From the NCBI RefSeq assembly GCF_013112485.1, contig NZ_JABFHG010000005.1, positions 352,025-399,771 of the forward strand: a DNA stretch of 47,747 nt, given 5' to 3'. Under the pieces are notes generated by a model, which searched no databases, had not been told where the DNA came from, and was given only the letters and a program-made list of their open reading frames with translations. Source of the DNA: Roseicella sp. DB1501. GTDB lineage: Bacteria > Pseudomonadota > Alphaproteobacteria > Acetobacterales > Acetobacteraceae. Of the stretch, positions 1 to 7,759 are shown one piece after another (position 1 is the stretch's first letter; every line of letters begins with the position of its first letter). Position numbers and translations under genes: made by a program.

Positions 1-712
1 GCAGCGCCGCCGGCAGGCTGCCCTGCGCCACCAGCACATCGCCGATCTTGTTCCGTGACACCGACAGGTCGCGCTGCCACTCGGCAGTGCCGGGATCGGC
101 CTTCGCCAGACGCTCCCGAATCGCCAGACTGTCATGGTAGGCTTGCAGCGCCGCCGGCAGGCTGCCCTGCGCCACCAGCACATCGCCGATCTTGTTCCGT
201 GACACCGACAGGTCGCGCTGCCAGCCGGCATTGCCGGGATCGGCCCGCGCCAGACGCTCGGCGATCGCCAGCCCGTCGCGGTAGGCTTGCAGCGCCGCCG
301 GCAGGCTGCCCTGCGCCACCAGCACATCGCCGATCTTGTTCCGTGACACCGACAGGTCGCGCTGCCACTCGGCAGTGCCGGGATCGGCCTTCGCCAGACG
401 CTCCCGAATCGCCAGTCCGTCGCGGTAGGCTTGCAGCGCCGCCGTCAGGTTGCCCTGCGCCACCAGCACATCGCCGACCCGATCGTAGGACACCGACAGG
501 TCGCGCTGCCAGCCGGCATTGCCGGGATCGGCCTGCGCCAGACGCTCGGCGATCGCCAGCCCGTCGCGGTAGGCTTGCAGCGCCGCCGGCAGGTTGCCCT
601 GCGCCACCAGCACATCGCCGATCTTGTTCCGTGACACCGACAGGTCGCGCTGCCAGCCGGCATTGCCGGGATCGGCCTGTACCAGACGCTCGGCGATCAC
701 AGCCGCCTGTCG
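1..712. repeat. 144-bp tandem repeats encoding 48-residue TPR units
   Basis: The string cagcacatc recurs at 32, 176, 320, 464 and 608, exactly 144 bp apart, inside the hydrolase-TPR gene. Each unit encodes one 48-residue TPR-type repeat (DPGNAGWQRDLSVSRNKIGD and variants). Units 32 and 320 share one variant (cactcggcagtgcc, GTAEWQ), while 176, 464 and 608 share another (cagccggcattgcc, GNAGWQ). This gives a partial 288-bp higher-order period. The array continues past the left edge, so the copy number is unknown. Confidence 0.93.
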
Positions 713-2206
713 GTATTCCCCCATGGCAGCGGAGAGGTCGCCGCGCGCGCGTTTCACATCGCCGAGGCCCAGCCTCGCCCAATATTCGTACCAGTCCTGA
801 CCGTTGGCACCGGCAAGGCGCAGCACCGTCCGAAGGCGGGCCTCGGCCTCTCCCAGATCGCCCCGCTCCAGCGACAGCCAGCCGGTCCAGTAGATGCTCT
901 CGATATCCTCCGGATCGAGCTCGGCCGCTTGCCGGTAAGCCTCCAGCGCCCGCTTCGGATCGCGGAGCCCGGCGATGGCGCCGAGATTGCGGAAGGCCGC
1001 CGCAGCATCCCTCCGGTCCTGCCGGATGCGCTCCGCCTTCTCGGTCGCGACCGCCTGGAACAGGGCTTCCGCCTCGGCCACCCGGTTCGCCTTCAGCAGG
1101 TCGAGCGCCGTCTGCAAGCGCGCATCGCCGCGCGCCGCGCCCTCGGCCGCCGCCGCCACCGCCTCGCCCACCGCACGCTCGGCGCCGGGCGCGGGCGGCG
1201 TCGTGCGGTTGGCCAGCAACTGCCGGATGAGGTCGCCCTGCTCCGCGAGTTGCCGCTCGATCCGGCCTGTATCCACCGGTGGAGGTGGCGCGATGAGGGC
1301 CTGCACGCCCTTGAACCCGATCGCGGCCAGCAGCAGCAGCAACCCGATGCGGATCAGCTTCGGGATGAGGTTCCAGGGCTGCTCGAAGTCCAGCCTCGGC
1401 AGCGCATGCACGGAGAGCGCCGTCCCCTGGCCCTCCCCCGCTGGCTGTTCCGCGATGAAGTCGCGCGTGCGCGCATAGAGCAGCGCATTTCGATCCGCCG
1501 GCTTGGCGATGCCGATATGGTCCGCGTCGATCGGGATCGGTGGCCGGCCGGGCAGGCCGGGATCGCTGCTGGCCTCGTCCACGATGCGGCCAGCCGCCGT
1601 ATCCCGGGTCTCGACGAAGATCAGATGCCGCAGCCGATCGCCCCGCGCCTGCGCCAGCCCCCGATAGGCGATGTTGATGGCCCGCAGGCTCGGATCATTG
1701 GCCACCAGCCCCCGGGCGATCGGCGTCGGCCAGGCGAGGAAGCGCAGCCGGTCGAGCAGGCTGCCCTGGCGGGAGCCGGTATGCGGCGTGGCGATGAAGA
1801 CCACCCGCGCCACCCGTGCCAGCAGGCTCGCCGCCTCCGGCCGCTGCCCCTTCTGCCGGTCGAGGTCGAGCAGGATCTGCTTGACCAGCAGCCCGCCGAG
1901 GCTGTGGCAGACGAAGACCACCGGCCCCGTGGCAAGGCCGGGCGTGCCGAGCAGCGTTTCCAGCAGGTTCACCGCCCGGTCCTGCAACGCCATGGCGGTG
2001 CCGAGCCAGTTCGTGGCCGGCGCCTCATAGGCCAGCGTATGGACGCTCAGCCCCGGGACATCCTCGGCCAGCCAGAGCGGCCAGAGGGTGCCGTCCGCCT
2101 CCCCGCGCCGCCAGGTGCCATAGGCATGGCCGCCCAGCCCGTGGACGAAGACGATGCTCGCCCGCGGCTGTCCACCCCACTCCGCGACCGTGACGCATCT
2201 CGACAT
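1..2206 (-). CDS. SERAC1-like alpha/beta-hydrolase, TM and TPR-repeat protein (3' end beyond window)
   Basis: The gene reads leftward and is cut by the window edge; 735 codons are present with no stop. Residues 1-250 look like an alpha/beta-hydrolase of the SERAC1/PGAP1 kind: an HGLGG oxyanion-type motif at 22-26, the nucleophile elbow CHSLGG with Ser102, an IATPHTGS strand near 138-145, and a DADHIGIAKP segment whose His230 would complete the triad. A single hydrophobic helix spans about 284-305. The rest is helical, with TPR repeats that become a run of almost identical 48-residue units. I infer an inner-membrane esterase with a TPR protein-binding arm; substrate and partner are unknown. 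No NTPase domain lies between the modules. The ATG at 2206 has only a weak ribosome-binding site (GAG), but the hydrolase fold begins right after it. Such enzyme-TPR fusions occur in signalling and conflict systems, but a defence role here is only a hypothesis. Confidence 0.8.
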   Translation of the reverse strand, partial: MSRCVTVAEWGGQPRASIVFVHGLGGHAYGTWRRGEADGTLWPLWLAEDVPGLSVHTLAYEAPATNWLGTAMALQDRAVNLLETLLGTPGLATGPVVFVCHSLGGLLVKQILLDLDRQKGQRPEAASLLARVARVVFIATPHTGSRQGSLLDRLRFLAWPTPIARGLVANDPSLRAINIAYRGLAQARGDRLRHLIFVETRDTAAGRIVDEASSDPGLPGRPPIPIDADHIGIAKPADRNALLYARTRDFIAEQPAGEGQGTALSVHALPRLDFEQPWNLIPKLIRIGLLLLLAAIGFKGVQALIAPPPPVDTGRIERQLAEQGDLIRQLLANRTTPPAPGAERAVGEAVAAAAEGAARGDARLQTALDLLKANRVAEAEALFQAVATEKAERIRQDRRDAAAAFRNLGAIAGLRDPKRALEAYRQAAELDPEDIESIYWTGWLSLERGDLGEAEARLRTVLRLAGANGQDWYEYWARLGLGDVKRARGDLSAAMGEYRQAAVIAERLVQADPGNAGWQRDLSVSRNKIGDVLVAQGNLPAALQAYRDGLAIAERLAQADPGNAGWQRDLSVSYDRVGDVLVAQGNLTAALQAYRDGLAIRERLAKADPGTAEWQRDLSVSRNKIGDVLVAQGSLPAALQAYRDGLAIAERLARADPGNAGWQRDLSVSRNKIGDVLVAQGSLPAALQAYHDSLAIRERLAKADPGTAEWQRDLSVSRNKIGDVLVAQGSLPAAL

Positions 2207-2271
2207 CTCGAGAAACGCTAATCGACCGGCAGGCGGGACGGGATCACGGAAGCGCGTTCACGCTCGGGTCC

Positions 2272-3087
2272 GTGCCCGATCGCACTCTTGACTTTTTTCC
2301 TATTTCATGCCTTCATTCTCCTCCCGATGCGTCGCGGAGGACCCCCATACCCCGCTTCTTCCGCCGCCCCGCCAGCCGCATCCCGCCCGAGATCCTGCCG
2401 CCGGATTTCCTGACCCGGCACGGCCTCGCCCGCCGCCTCTATCTCGAGCCGCTGACCGGCCTCACCCCCGCCCATCCCTGGGCGCCGCTCACCGATGCGG
2501 AATGGGAGGCCCTCGCCCCGCATCTCGCCGCCACCGGCTGCGGGCTGCGCGCCGCCGGCCGGGCCGGCCGGCCGCTCGCCGATCCGCGCGCCCGGCTGGA
2601 CGCCATCTTCCGCGCCGTCACCCTGAAGCGCAGCAATTGCGAGGGCGGCGGCCGCGCCCCCTGGCGGGCCCTGCCGGAGGGCTTCGGCAAGGCGGGCACC
2701 GTCTCGCGCTGCCATCGCCGCTGGGCGCATGCCGGGCTGTGGGGCCGGCTGCTGCAGGCGGTCGCGGCGGCGGATTGCCCGGCGGCGCTGGCCGCCCTCA
2801 CCTGGCGCATCTGCTGCGCCTTCCGCCGGGCGGTGCGCGTTCTCGGCCTCGCCGCCATCGTCCTCGCCCGGCGGCTGCGGCTGCACAGCGCCCTGCCGGC
2901 GCCCTCGCAATACCTGCCGGATCCGGAGCTGGCCGAGATCACCATGCCGGTCTGCCTGCGCGCCGCGCGCTACATGCTGGCGCATCCCCGCTGGCGGCCG
3001 CCGCGCGGCCTGCTGCGGCTATTGCAGGACTTCCACCGCTTCGCCGGCGGCCTGGTCCGGGTGCCCGGCGCGCTGGAGCCGCCCTGA
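2272..3087 (+). CDS. DUF4096-type protein related to IS5-family transposase N-termini
   Basis: The open frame has 271 codons from GTG 2272. Numbered from that codon, residues 73-143 carry the hallmark of the IS5-type N-terminal domain (DUF4096): LTDAEWEALAPHL, then LDAIFRAV, then WRALPEGFGKAGTV, followed by a helix with HAGLWGRLLQAV. The DDE catalytic domain is absent, and the remainder is an Arg/Ala-rich region ending in LVRVPGALEPP. It is therefore a stand-alone DNA-binding-like domain, probably domesticated or relic, not an active transposase. The start is uncertain. A strong GGAGG at 2336-2340 lies six bases before an in-frame ATA at 2347, and the protein would naturally begin there (xPRFFRRP). 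It is divergent from the hydrolase-TPR gene. Confidence 0.6.
   Translation: MPDRTLDFFPISCLHSPPDASRRTPIPRFFRRPASRIPPEILPPDFLTRHGLARRLYLEPLTGLTPAHPWAPLTDAEWEALAPHLAATGCGLRAAGRAGRPLADPRARLDAIFRAVTLKRSNCEGGGRAPWRALPEGFGKAGTVSRCHRRWAHAGLWGRLLQAVAAADCPAALAALTWRICCAFRRAVRVLGLAAIVLARRLRLHSALPAPSQYLPDPELAEITMPVCLRAARYMLAHPRWRPPRGLLRLLQDFHRFAGGLVRVPGALEPP
2288..2316 (+). promoter_or_regulatory. Possible promoter of the DUF4096-type gene
   Basis: TTGACT at 2288-2293 followed 17 bases later by CTTCAT at 2311-2316 sits in a short AT-rich island in otherwise very GC-rich DNA. If used, transcription would begin downstream of the GTG at 2272, which supports translation starting near 2347. The -10 match is weak. 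Confidence 0.25.
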
Positions 3088-3354
3088 TGGCCGCCACACC
3101 TGCTGCGTTATCAATATTCGATAAATTGAAACCCGGGAGATGGTGCGGCGATGCGTGACGTGGCGTTCGGAACATGGCATGAGCGCCGCTGCCGGCAGGC
3201 GGAACGCCGTTGTGCCAGGGCCCGGGCCGCGCCCCGCCCGCTGGCGGCGCCGCCGGGGCAGGGTTTCGGATCAGCCGTCCAGTGATTATGTTGCAGCGCA
3301 GTATGGGCGTCCCGGCTGGTGCCGCGCCCGCACGGCGCATCATCGGAGAACCCC
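3088..3354. other. 267-bp intergenic region before ppa
   Basis: No gene is recognised. The notable feature is an AT-rich inverted repeat, TTATC/GATAA separated by seven bases, around 3110-3126. It could be a protein-binding site or a decayed element end. The ppa promoter must lie here, but no convincing -35/-10 pair stands out. Confidence 0.4.
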
Positions 3355-3888
3355 ATGCGTATCGACGCCATCCCCATCGGCAAGAACCCGCCCGAGGACG
3401 TCAACGTCATCGTCGAGGTCGCCATCGGGGGCGAGCCCATCAAGTACGAGATGGACAAGGAGGCCGGCACGCTGATCGTCGACCGCTTCCTCTACACGCC
3501 GATGCGCTATCCCGGGAATTACGGCTTCGTCCCGCACACGCTGAGCGAGGATGGCGACCCGATCGACGTGCTGATCGCCAATACCCGCCCGATCGTGCCC
3601 GGCGCGGTCATCGCGGTGCGCCCGGTCGGCGTGCTGCGCATGGAGGATGACGGCGGCGGCGACGAGAAGATCATCGCCGTGCCGGTGCCGAAGCTGACCC
3701 GGCGCTACGAGAAGGTGCACAACTACTCCGACCTGCCGGCGATCACCCTCGATCAGATTCAGCACTTCTTCGAGCACTACAAGGATCTTGAGCCGGGCAA
3801 GTGGGTGAAGGTCGCCGGCTGGGGCGATGCCGCCGAGGCGAAGCGCATGATCGTCGAGGCGATCGAGCGGGCGAAGAAGGCAGGGTGA
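3355..3888 (+). CDS. ppa: Inorganic pyrophosphatase
   Basis: Hydrolyses pyrophosphate to two phosphates in the cytoplasm, driving biosynthetic reactions forward. The 177-residue length is typical of bacterial family I enzymes. Active-site residues are recognisable: Glu21, Lys30, Glu32 and Arg44; the metal-binding cluster Asp66, Asp68 and Asp71 in EDGDPIDVL; Asp97, Asp102 and Lys104 in the DDGGGDEK loop; and the [11 protein letters not shown] segment. The start ATG at 3355 is chosen because the family begins [13 protein letters not shown], and GGAGAA precedes it. An in-frame ATG 36 bases upstream would only add unrelated residues. It is followed 68 bases later by the DUF445 gene on the same strand. 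Confidence 0.96.
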   Translation: MRIDAIPIGKNPPEDVNVIVEVAIGGEPIKYEMDKEAGTLIVDRFLYTPMRYPGNYGFVPHTLSEDGDPIDVLIANTRPIVPGAVIAVRPVGVLRMEDDGGGDEKIIAVPVPKLTRRYEKVHNYSDLPAITLDQIQHFFEHYKDLEPGKWVKVAGWGDAAEAKRMIVEAIERAKKAG

Positions 3889-3956
3889 GACGGCCGCGGC
3901 CCGGCCTCGCGCCGGGCTCTCGCCGCCGCCCCCTCGCCTCCCCATCTGCGCCGGCG

Positions 3957-5267
3957 ATGACCTCGCTTCCCCCTCCCGCCGGCGCGACGCGCCACGCCAG
4001 GCTGCCGGACCCGGAGGCGCCGCTGCGCCGGGCCCTCGCCCGCCATCGCGCCATCGCCACCGGCCTGCTGCTCGGCATGGCCGGGCTGATGCTGCTCGCC
4101 TACCGCCTGCCGCCCAGCTACTGGACCGAGCTGCTGCAGGCCGCCGCCAAGGCCGGCGTGGTCGGCGGCCTCGCCGACTGGTTCGCGGTGACGGCGCTGT
4201 TCCGCCGCCCGCTCGGCCTGCCCATCCCGCACACCGCCATCATCCCGCGCCAGAAGGAGCGGCTCGGTCAGGGGCTCGGCCGCTTCGTCGCCAACCATGT
4301 CTTCACCGAGGCCGAGGTGGCGCGGCTGCTCGGCCGGCTCGACCTCGCCGGCATCCTGCGCAGCTTCATGGCCGATCCGGCCACGGCGCGGCCGGCGGCG
4401 GAGGCGATCGCCGCCTCCCTCCCCCGCCTGCTGGCAAGCCTCGAGGACGGACGCGCCCGGCGGCTGCTCGGCCGGCTGCTGCCGCGCCTGGCCAGCGGCC
4501 CGGCCGGCTCGCGCATCGTCGTCCGCGCCCTGCGCAGCCTGGTCGAGGGCGGCCGGCACCAGGAGGTCTTCGACCTGGCGATCACCGAGCTGCGCCGCCT
4601 GCTGGTCGAGAAGGAGGACCAGCTCCGCACCGCCATCGAGAGCAAGGTGCGGGAGGAGGGCGGCCGCCTGGTCGGCTGGGCGCTCGGCGCGACGGTCGCC
4701 CGCCGGGCGCTGGCCGCGGTCACCGCCGAGCTGGCGCGCATGGAGGCCGCCGACAGCGACCTCCGCAAGGCCTTCGAGCTCTGGATCCGCACCGAGGTCG
4801 ACCGGCTGGAGACCGATCCGGAGCGCGCCGCCGCCCTCGGCCGCGCCATGCGCAAGGCCGTGGCGCATCCGACCGTCGCCGCCTGGCTCGGCGATGTCTG
4901 GGCCCGGCTGCGCTCGGCGCTGGCCGCCGATGCCGCCAATCCCGAGGGCCGCACCGTGGCGCTGCTGGAGGGCGCCTTCAGCAATGCCGGCACCCTGCTC
5001 GCCGAGGATCCGGCGGCGCGCGAGCGGCTGACGCTGGCGGTGCAGCGGGTGCTGGTGCGGCTGATGCCGGCCGCGCGCGCCCAGCTCGCCGATTTCATCG
5101 CCAAGGTCGTCGCCGGCTGGGACACCGCGCAGGTGACGGAGAAGATCGAGCTGCGCGTCGGCCGCGACCTGCAATATGTCCGAATGAACGGCACCCTGGT
5201 CGGCTTCCTCGTCGGCGGCGCGCTCTTCGCGTTGCTGACCGCGATCTTCGGGCGGGTAGCCTATTGA
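3957..5267 (+). CDS. DUF445 family membrane protein
   Basis: A 436-residue protein of the DUF445 (YjiN-like) family. An N-terminal transmembrane helix (GLLLGMAGLMLLAYRL, about residues 30-48) is followed by the diagnostic GGLADWFAVTALFRRPLGLPIPHTAIIP segment, given here as two halves joined. A long helical, charged middle region follows, and a C-terminal hydrophobic helix (LVGFLVGGALFALLTAIF). The topology suggests a helical domain anchored at both ends in the inner membrane. The molecular function of the family is not established. The ATG at 3957 is the first in-frame start giving the family N-terminus; the upstream extension of the frame runs into ppa and is rejected. It may be cotranscribed with ppa. 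Confidence 0.88.
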   Translation: MTSLPPPAGATRHARLPDPEAPLRRALARHRAIATGLLLGMAGLMLLAYRLPPSYWTELLQAAAKAGVVGGLADWFAVTALFRRPLGLPIPHTAIIPRQKERLGQGLGRFVANHVFTEAEVARLLGRLDLAGILRSFMADPATARPAAEAIAASLPRLLASLEDGRARRLLGRLLPRLASGPAGSRIVVRALRSLVEGGRHQEVFDLAITELRRLLVEKEDQLRTAIESKVREEGGRLVGWALGATVARRALAAVTAELARMEAADSDLRKAFELWIRTEVDRLETDPERAAALGRAMRKAVAHPTVAAWLGDVWARLRSALAADAANPEGRTVALLEGAFSNAGTLLAEDPAARERLTLAVQRVLVRLMPAARAQLADFIAKVVAGWDTAQVTEKIELRVGRDLQYVRMNGTLVGFLVGGALFALLTAIFGRVAY

Positions 5268-5335
5268 ATCCCCCCACGGCGTCGCTTCCCGCCGCCATCG
5301 GAACCCCGGTTTCGCCTCGGGTCCGAGTTGCGTCA

Positions 5336-5371
5336 CAGCCTGCCGCGGCAAAGCCGCGGCAGGGCAACGGG
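5336..5371 (+). repeat. Intergenic hairpin repeat, copy A
   Basis: A 36-bp segment containing the perfect hairpin CTGCCGCGGC/GCCGCGGCAG. It matches the reverse complement of 6574-6609 at 34 of 36 positions. Upstream, 5271-5310 resembles the degenerate outer part of the same element (CCCCACGGCGTCGC). The two copies flank the monooxygenase gene in inverted orientation. A terminator-like role for the hairpin is possible, but there is no T-run. Confidence 0.75.
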
Positions 5372-5517
5372 CGTCGCGGGATGCGTTGGGCGGGCCCGGC
5401 GACGTGCGGGCGCAGGACGGCCGTGACCAGGCATTCTAGCCCGGCAACGGTTTCGATGCAATATCAAACCGGTCGGCGCCCCTCACGCGCGGCGGCGATC
5501 CGGTCTAGCCTCGCGGC

Positions 5518-6549
5518 ATGACCCTCCGCCTCGCCATCCTCGACCAGTCGACCATCGCCTCTGGCCGCGGCGCCGACGAGGCGATCCGCGAGACCCTTGC
5601 CCTGGCGCGGATGGCGGACGGGCTCGGCTATGCCCGCTACTGGCTGGCCGAGCACCACAACAGCGGCGCCCATGCCGGGGCGGCGCCGGAGATGCTGGTC
5701 TCGGCCATCGCCGCCACCACGCGGCGGATCCGCGTCGGCACCGCCGGGGTGATGCTGCCGCATTACGCGGCACTGAAGGTAGCGGAGCAGTTCAAGGTCG
5801 CCGAGGCCATCGCCCCGGGGCGGATAGATCTCGGCCTCGGCCGGGCGCCGGGCAGCGACGGGCGCACCGCCTTCGCCCTCAACCCGCAGGCCCGCGAGGC
5901 GGCCGAGCGCTTCCCGAACCAGGTGATGGACCTGCTCGGCTGGCTCGGCGACGGGCTGCCGGAGGGGCACCCGTTCCGCGAGGTCGTCGCCAACCCGCAG
6001 GGGCCGACCCGGCCGGAGGTGTGGATCCTCGGCAGCAGCGATTACGGCGCCCAGGTCGCCGCCTATTTCGGCCTACCCTACTGCTTCGCGCATTTCATTG
6101 GCGAGCAGGGATCGGAGCAGGTCATGGCGCTCTACCGCGAGGGCTTCCGGCCGCATCCCGGCCAGCCCGGCCGCCTCGCCGCGCCGCATGCCGCGCTCGG
6201 CGTCTTCGCCCTGACGGCCGAGACCGAGGCCGAGGCCTGGCGGCTCTACAGGTCGCGCGAGCTCTGGCGGCTGTTCCGCGACCAGGGCCGCTTCCCGCCC
6301 CTGCCGAGCGTCGAGGAGGCTGAGGCCTATCCCTTCTCCGCCGCCGAGCGGGCGCATCTCGACCGGCTGCGGCCACGCGCCATCGTCGGCGCGCCGGAGC
6401 AGGTGAAGGCAAGGCTGGAAGCGCTCGCCGCGTCGCATGGCGCGGCGGAGGTGGCAGTACTCACCCCCTGCCACGACCCCGAGGCGCGGCGGCGAAGCTA
6501 CCGTCTGCTGGCCGAAGCCTTCGGCCTCGCGGAACGATCGCACTCCTGA
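5518..6549 (+). CDS. LLM-class (luciferase-like) flavin-dependent monooxygenase
   Basis: A 343-residue protein of the bacterial luciferase superfamily, single-component YhbW-like group. Features are the N-terminal beta-strand LRLAILDQS, the ARYWLAEHHN motif near residues 40-50, the RIRVGTAGVMLPHY strand, and a conserved RIDLGLGRAPGSD loop that contacts flavin phosphate. PEVWILGSSDYGAQVAA follows in the middle and GAPEQVKARLEALA near the C-terminus. These enzymes use reduced FMN supplied by a partner reductase to oxidise small organic molecules; the substrate cannot be read from the sequence. No reductase gene is adjacent. It is a monocistronic unit bounded by inverted copies of an intergenic repeat. 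Confidence 0.88.
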   Translation: MTLRLAILDQSTIASGRGADEAIRETLALARMADGLGYARYWLAEHHNSGAHAGAAPEMLVSAIAATTRRIRVGTAGVMLPHYAALKVAEQFKVAEAIAPGRIDLGLGRAPGSDGRTAFALNPQAREAAERFPNQVMDLLGWLGDGLPEGHPFREVVANPQGPTRPEVWILGSSDYGAQVAAYFGLPYCFAHFIGEQGSEQVMALYREGFRPHPGQPGRLAAPHAALGVFALTAETEAEAWRLYRSRELWRLFRDQGRFPPLPSVEEAEAYPFSAAERAHLDRLRPRAIVGAPEQVKARLEALAASHGAAEVAVLTPCHDPEARRRSYRLLAEAFGLAERSHS

Positions 6550-6573
6550 GCACGCTCGCCGCAACGGCGGCCT

Positions 6574-6609
6574 CCCGTTGCCCTGCCGCGGCTTCGCCGC
6601 GACAGGCTG
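6574..6609 (-). repeat. Intergenic hairpin repeat, copy B (inverted)
   Basis: Reverse complement of the 5336-5371 segment with two mismatches. It lies just after the monooxygenase stop and has the same CCGCGGC/GCCGCGG hairpin core. With copy A it forms an inverted pair around the gene. Confidence 0.75.
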
Positions 6610-6637
6610 GGACTCGTCCAGGTTCCCGTGCGCTTCA

Positions 6638-6675
6638 CGGGGCCCCACGGCGGCGCGCAGCGACGTCGTGGGGAA
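6638..6675 (-). repeat. Intergenic repeat, CCCCACGACGTCG type
   Basis: Read on the minus strand, this 38-bp segment matches 26463-26500 at 35 of 38 positions. Its outer ends, CCCCACG and CGTGGGG, can pair as a hairpin. It abuts the stop codon of the leftward membrane-protein gene that ends at 6678. Confidence 0.75.
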
Positions 6676-6677
6676 GT

Positions 6678-7016
6678 CTAGTCCCGGGGGAAGCTCTCCG
6701 GCCGGCGGTGGTGCCGGCGACGATGCGGCCGGCGGTGCCGCCACCAGTCGAGCACCGGCCCCACGCCGAGGATCGGCGTCACCGCCAGAGTCGCCAGGGC
6801 GAGGCCCGCCGCCAGCAGCCGGGCATTGAAGGCGAAGGCGAGGACCGTCAGCGCGGCGAGGCCGCCGACCAGCAGGCTGCCGAGCGCCGCCCAGCCGAGC
6901 AGCCGCCGGTGCCGCGCATCCAGCCAGGCCGGCGGCTGCGCCTCATCCGTGCGCGGCCTGCCGTCGCGGCCGACGTCATACAGGCGCCTCGGATCGATTT
7001 CGAAAGGCTGGGGCAG
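6678..7016 (-). CDS. Small two-helix membrane protein, probable CTG start
   Basis: Not a recognised family. The 112-codon frame reads LPQPFEIDPRRLYDVGRDGRP, then two hydrophobic stretches (GWAALGSLLVGGLAALTVLAF and AAGLALATLAVTPILGVGPVL), then a His/Arg-rich cytoplasmic-type tail ending ESFPRD. Codon use fits a real gene. The frame contains no ATG, GTG or TTG between its start region and the in-frame stop of the upstream gene. A perfect GGAGG lies six bases before a CTG at 7016, so CTG is the best start candidate. It lies 72 bases downstream of the other small membrane-protein gene and is probably cotranscribed with it. Confidence 0.6.
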   Translation of the reverse strand: MPQPFEIDPRRLYDVGRDGRPRTDEAQPPAWLDARHRRLLGWAALGSLLVGGLAALTVLAFAFNARLLAAGLALATLAVTPILGVGPVLDWWRHRRPHRRRHHRRPESFPRD

Positions 7017-7088
7017 GCGGCACCTCCGCCGGCCGGACGGAAGGACCCCGGTGGCCGGCGCGCGGCCGCCCCGGGGCGAGCGGCAGGA

Positions 7089-7421
7089 TCAGCGGCGCAT
7101 GACGACGAAGCGGATCGGCGGCGCCGTGCCGTCGCGCTGCGCCCGGCGCATGCGCCACCAGAGCGAGATGAAGGCCACCAGCCCGGCACCGACCGCGACC
7201 GGCAGCAGCAGGCCGATGAAGAAGATGGCGACCGCAACCAGCAGCAACCCGCCGACGGCGAGCGTCAGCAGCAGCGCCAGCCCGCCGAGGCGGGCGAGGA
7301 CGCGGTCGAGCATGCTGCGCGGCGGCGGCAGCGGGTCGCGGAACTCGCCCTCCGGCGTCATGTCGAGGACGGGTGGAGTCGGGTCCCGGTAAGGCGATCC
7401 GGGGCGCCGGTGCGTTTCCAT
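7089..7421 (-). CDS. Small inner-membrane protein of unknown function
   Basis: A 110-residue protein starting METHRRPGSPYRDP with a Pro-rich cytoplasmic-type N-terminus. A long hydrophobic region (residues about 45-92) then spans the membrane twice, with a short basic loop and an RRAQRDGTAPPIRFVVMRR tail. No family is recognised. The ATG at 7421 is preferred because the frame upstream of it lacks sensible protein sequence. It is the first gene of a leftward pair with the CTG-start membrane protein. Confidence 0.6.
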   Translation of the reverse strand: METHRRPGSPYRDPTPPVLDMTPEGEFRDPLPPPRSMLDRVLARLGGLALLLTLAVGGLLLVAVAIFFIGLLLPVAVGAGLVAFISLWWRMRRAQRDGTAPPIRFVVMRR

Positions 7422-7759
7422 GCGCCAGATGTTGCCCGCCTCCGCGGCCGGTTCAAGGCCTTGCCGCAGCCGGGCGGTCGGCCATGGCGCATGGCCATGT
7501 CGCGCGTTCATCGAATCTCATGTAGCACGCCCCGAACGATGCCCGGCCAGCCCCGGGACTCGCTCGTATCGCCGCGGCCCCGCCTGGTCGCGGCACCGGC
7601 TGCGGCGGCCTGCCCGATCGCCAAGGCTGCCGCAGCCGGCCATCCGGGACCGTGGCGATGCCGGGATGCGCCCGCCCAGCCGGCGGCACCTTCCGGCGGC
7701 AGACCGGTCCCGGACCGCAACCGGCCCGCCGCAAGCGCAAGGAGGCGCAGCACCCGCCC
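7422..7759. other. 338-bp intergenic region between divergent genes
   Basis: Lies between the leftward membrane-protein pair and lactate permease. No credible coding frame is seen on either strand. Several GC-rich inverted repeats are present, for example GGCTGCGGC/GCCGCAGCC spaced across 7598-7640. Promoters for both directions should lie here, but no clear boxes are visible. AAGGAGG at 7738-7744 may be a distant ribosome-binding site for the permease. Confidence 0.4.

Noticed and set aside
132-782. A minus-strand frame with regular Cys/Arg/Gly repeats inside the TPR region
   Set aside because: The repetition is the out-of-frame image of the 144-bp TPR units. The TPR frame is the one with recognisable protein.
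2272-3087. Treating the DUF4096-type gene as an intact insertion sequence
   Set aside because: No DDE catalytic domain, no terminal inverted repeats and no target duplication could be found around it.
3777-5351. A long minus-strand frame of 524 codons opposite ppa and the DUF445 gene
   Set aside because: Composition is Gln/Arg/Gly/Ala-rich with no domain, and it is antisense to two well-supported genes.
6848-7237. A 129-codon minus-strand frame with ATG overlapping the two small membrane-protein genes
   Set aside because: It is Ser/Arg/Ala-rich without hydrophobic pattern, while the other minus frames in the same interval encode clear transmembrane helices.
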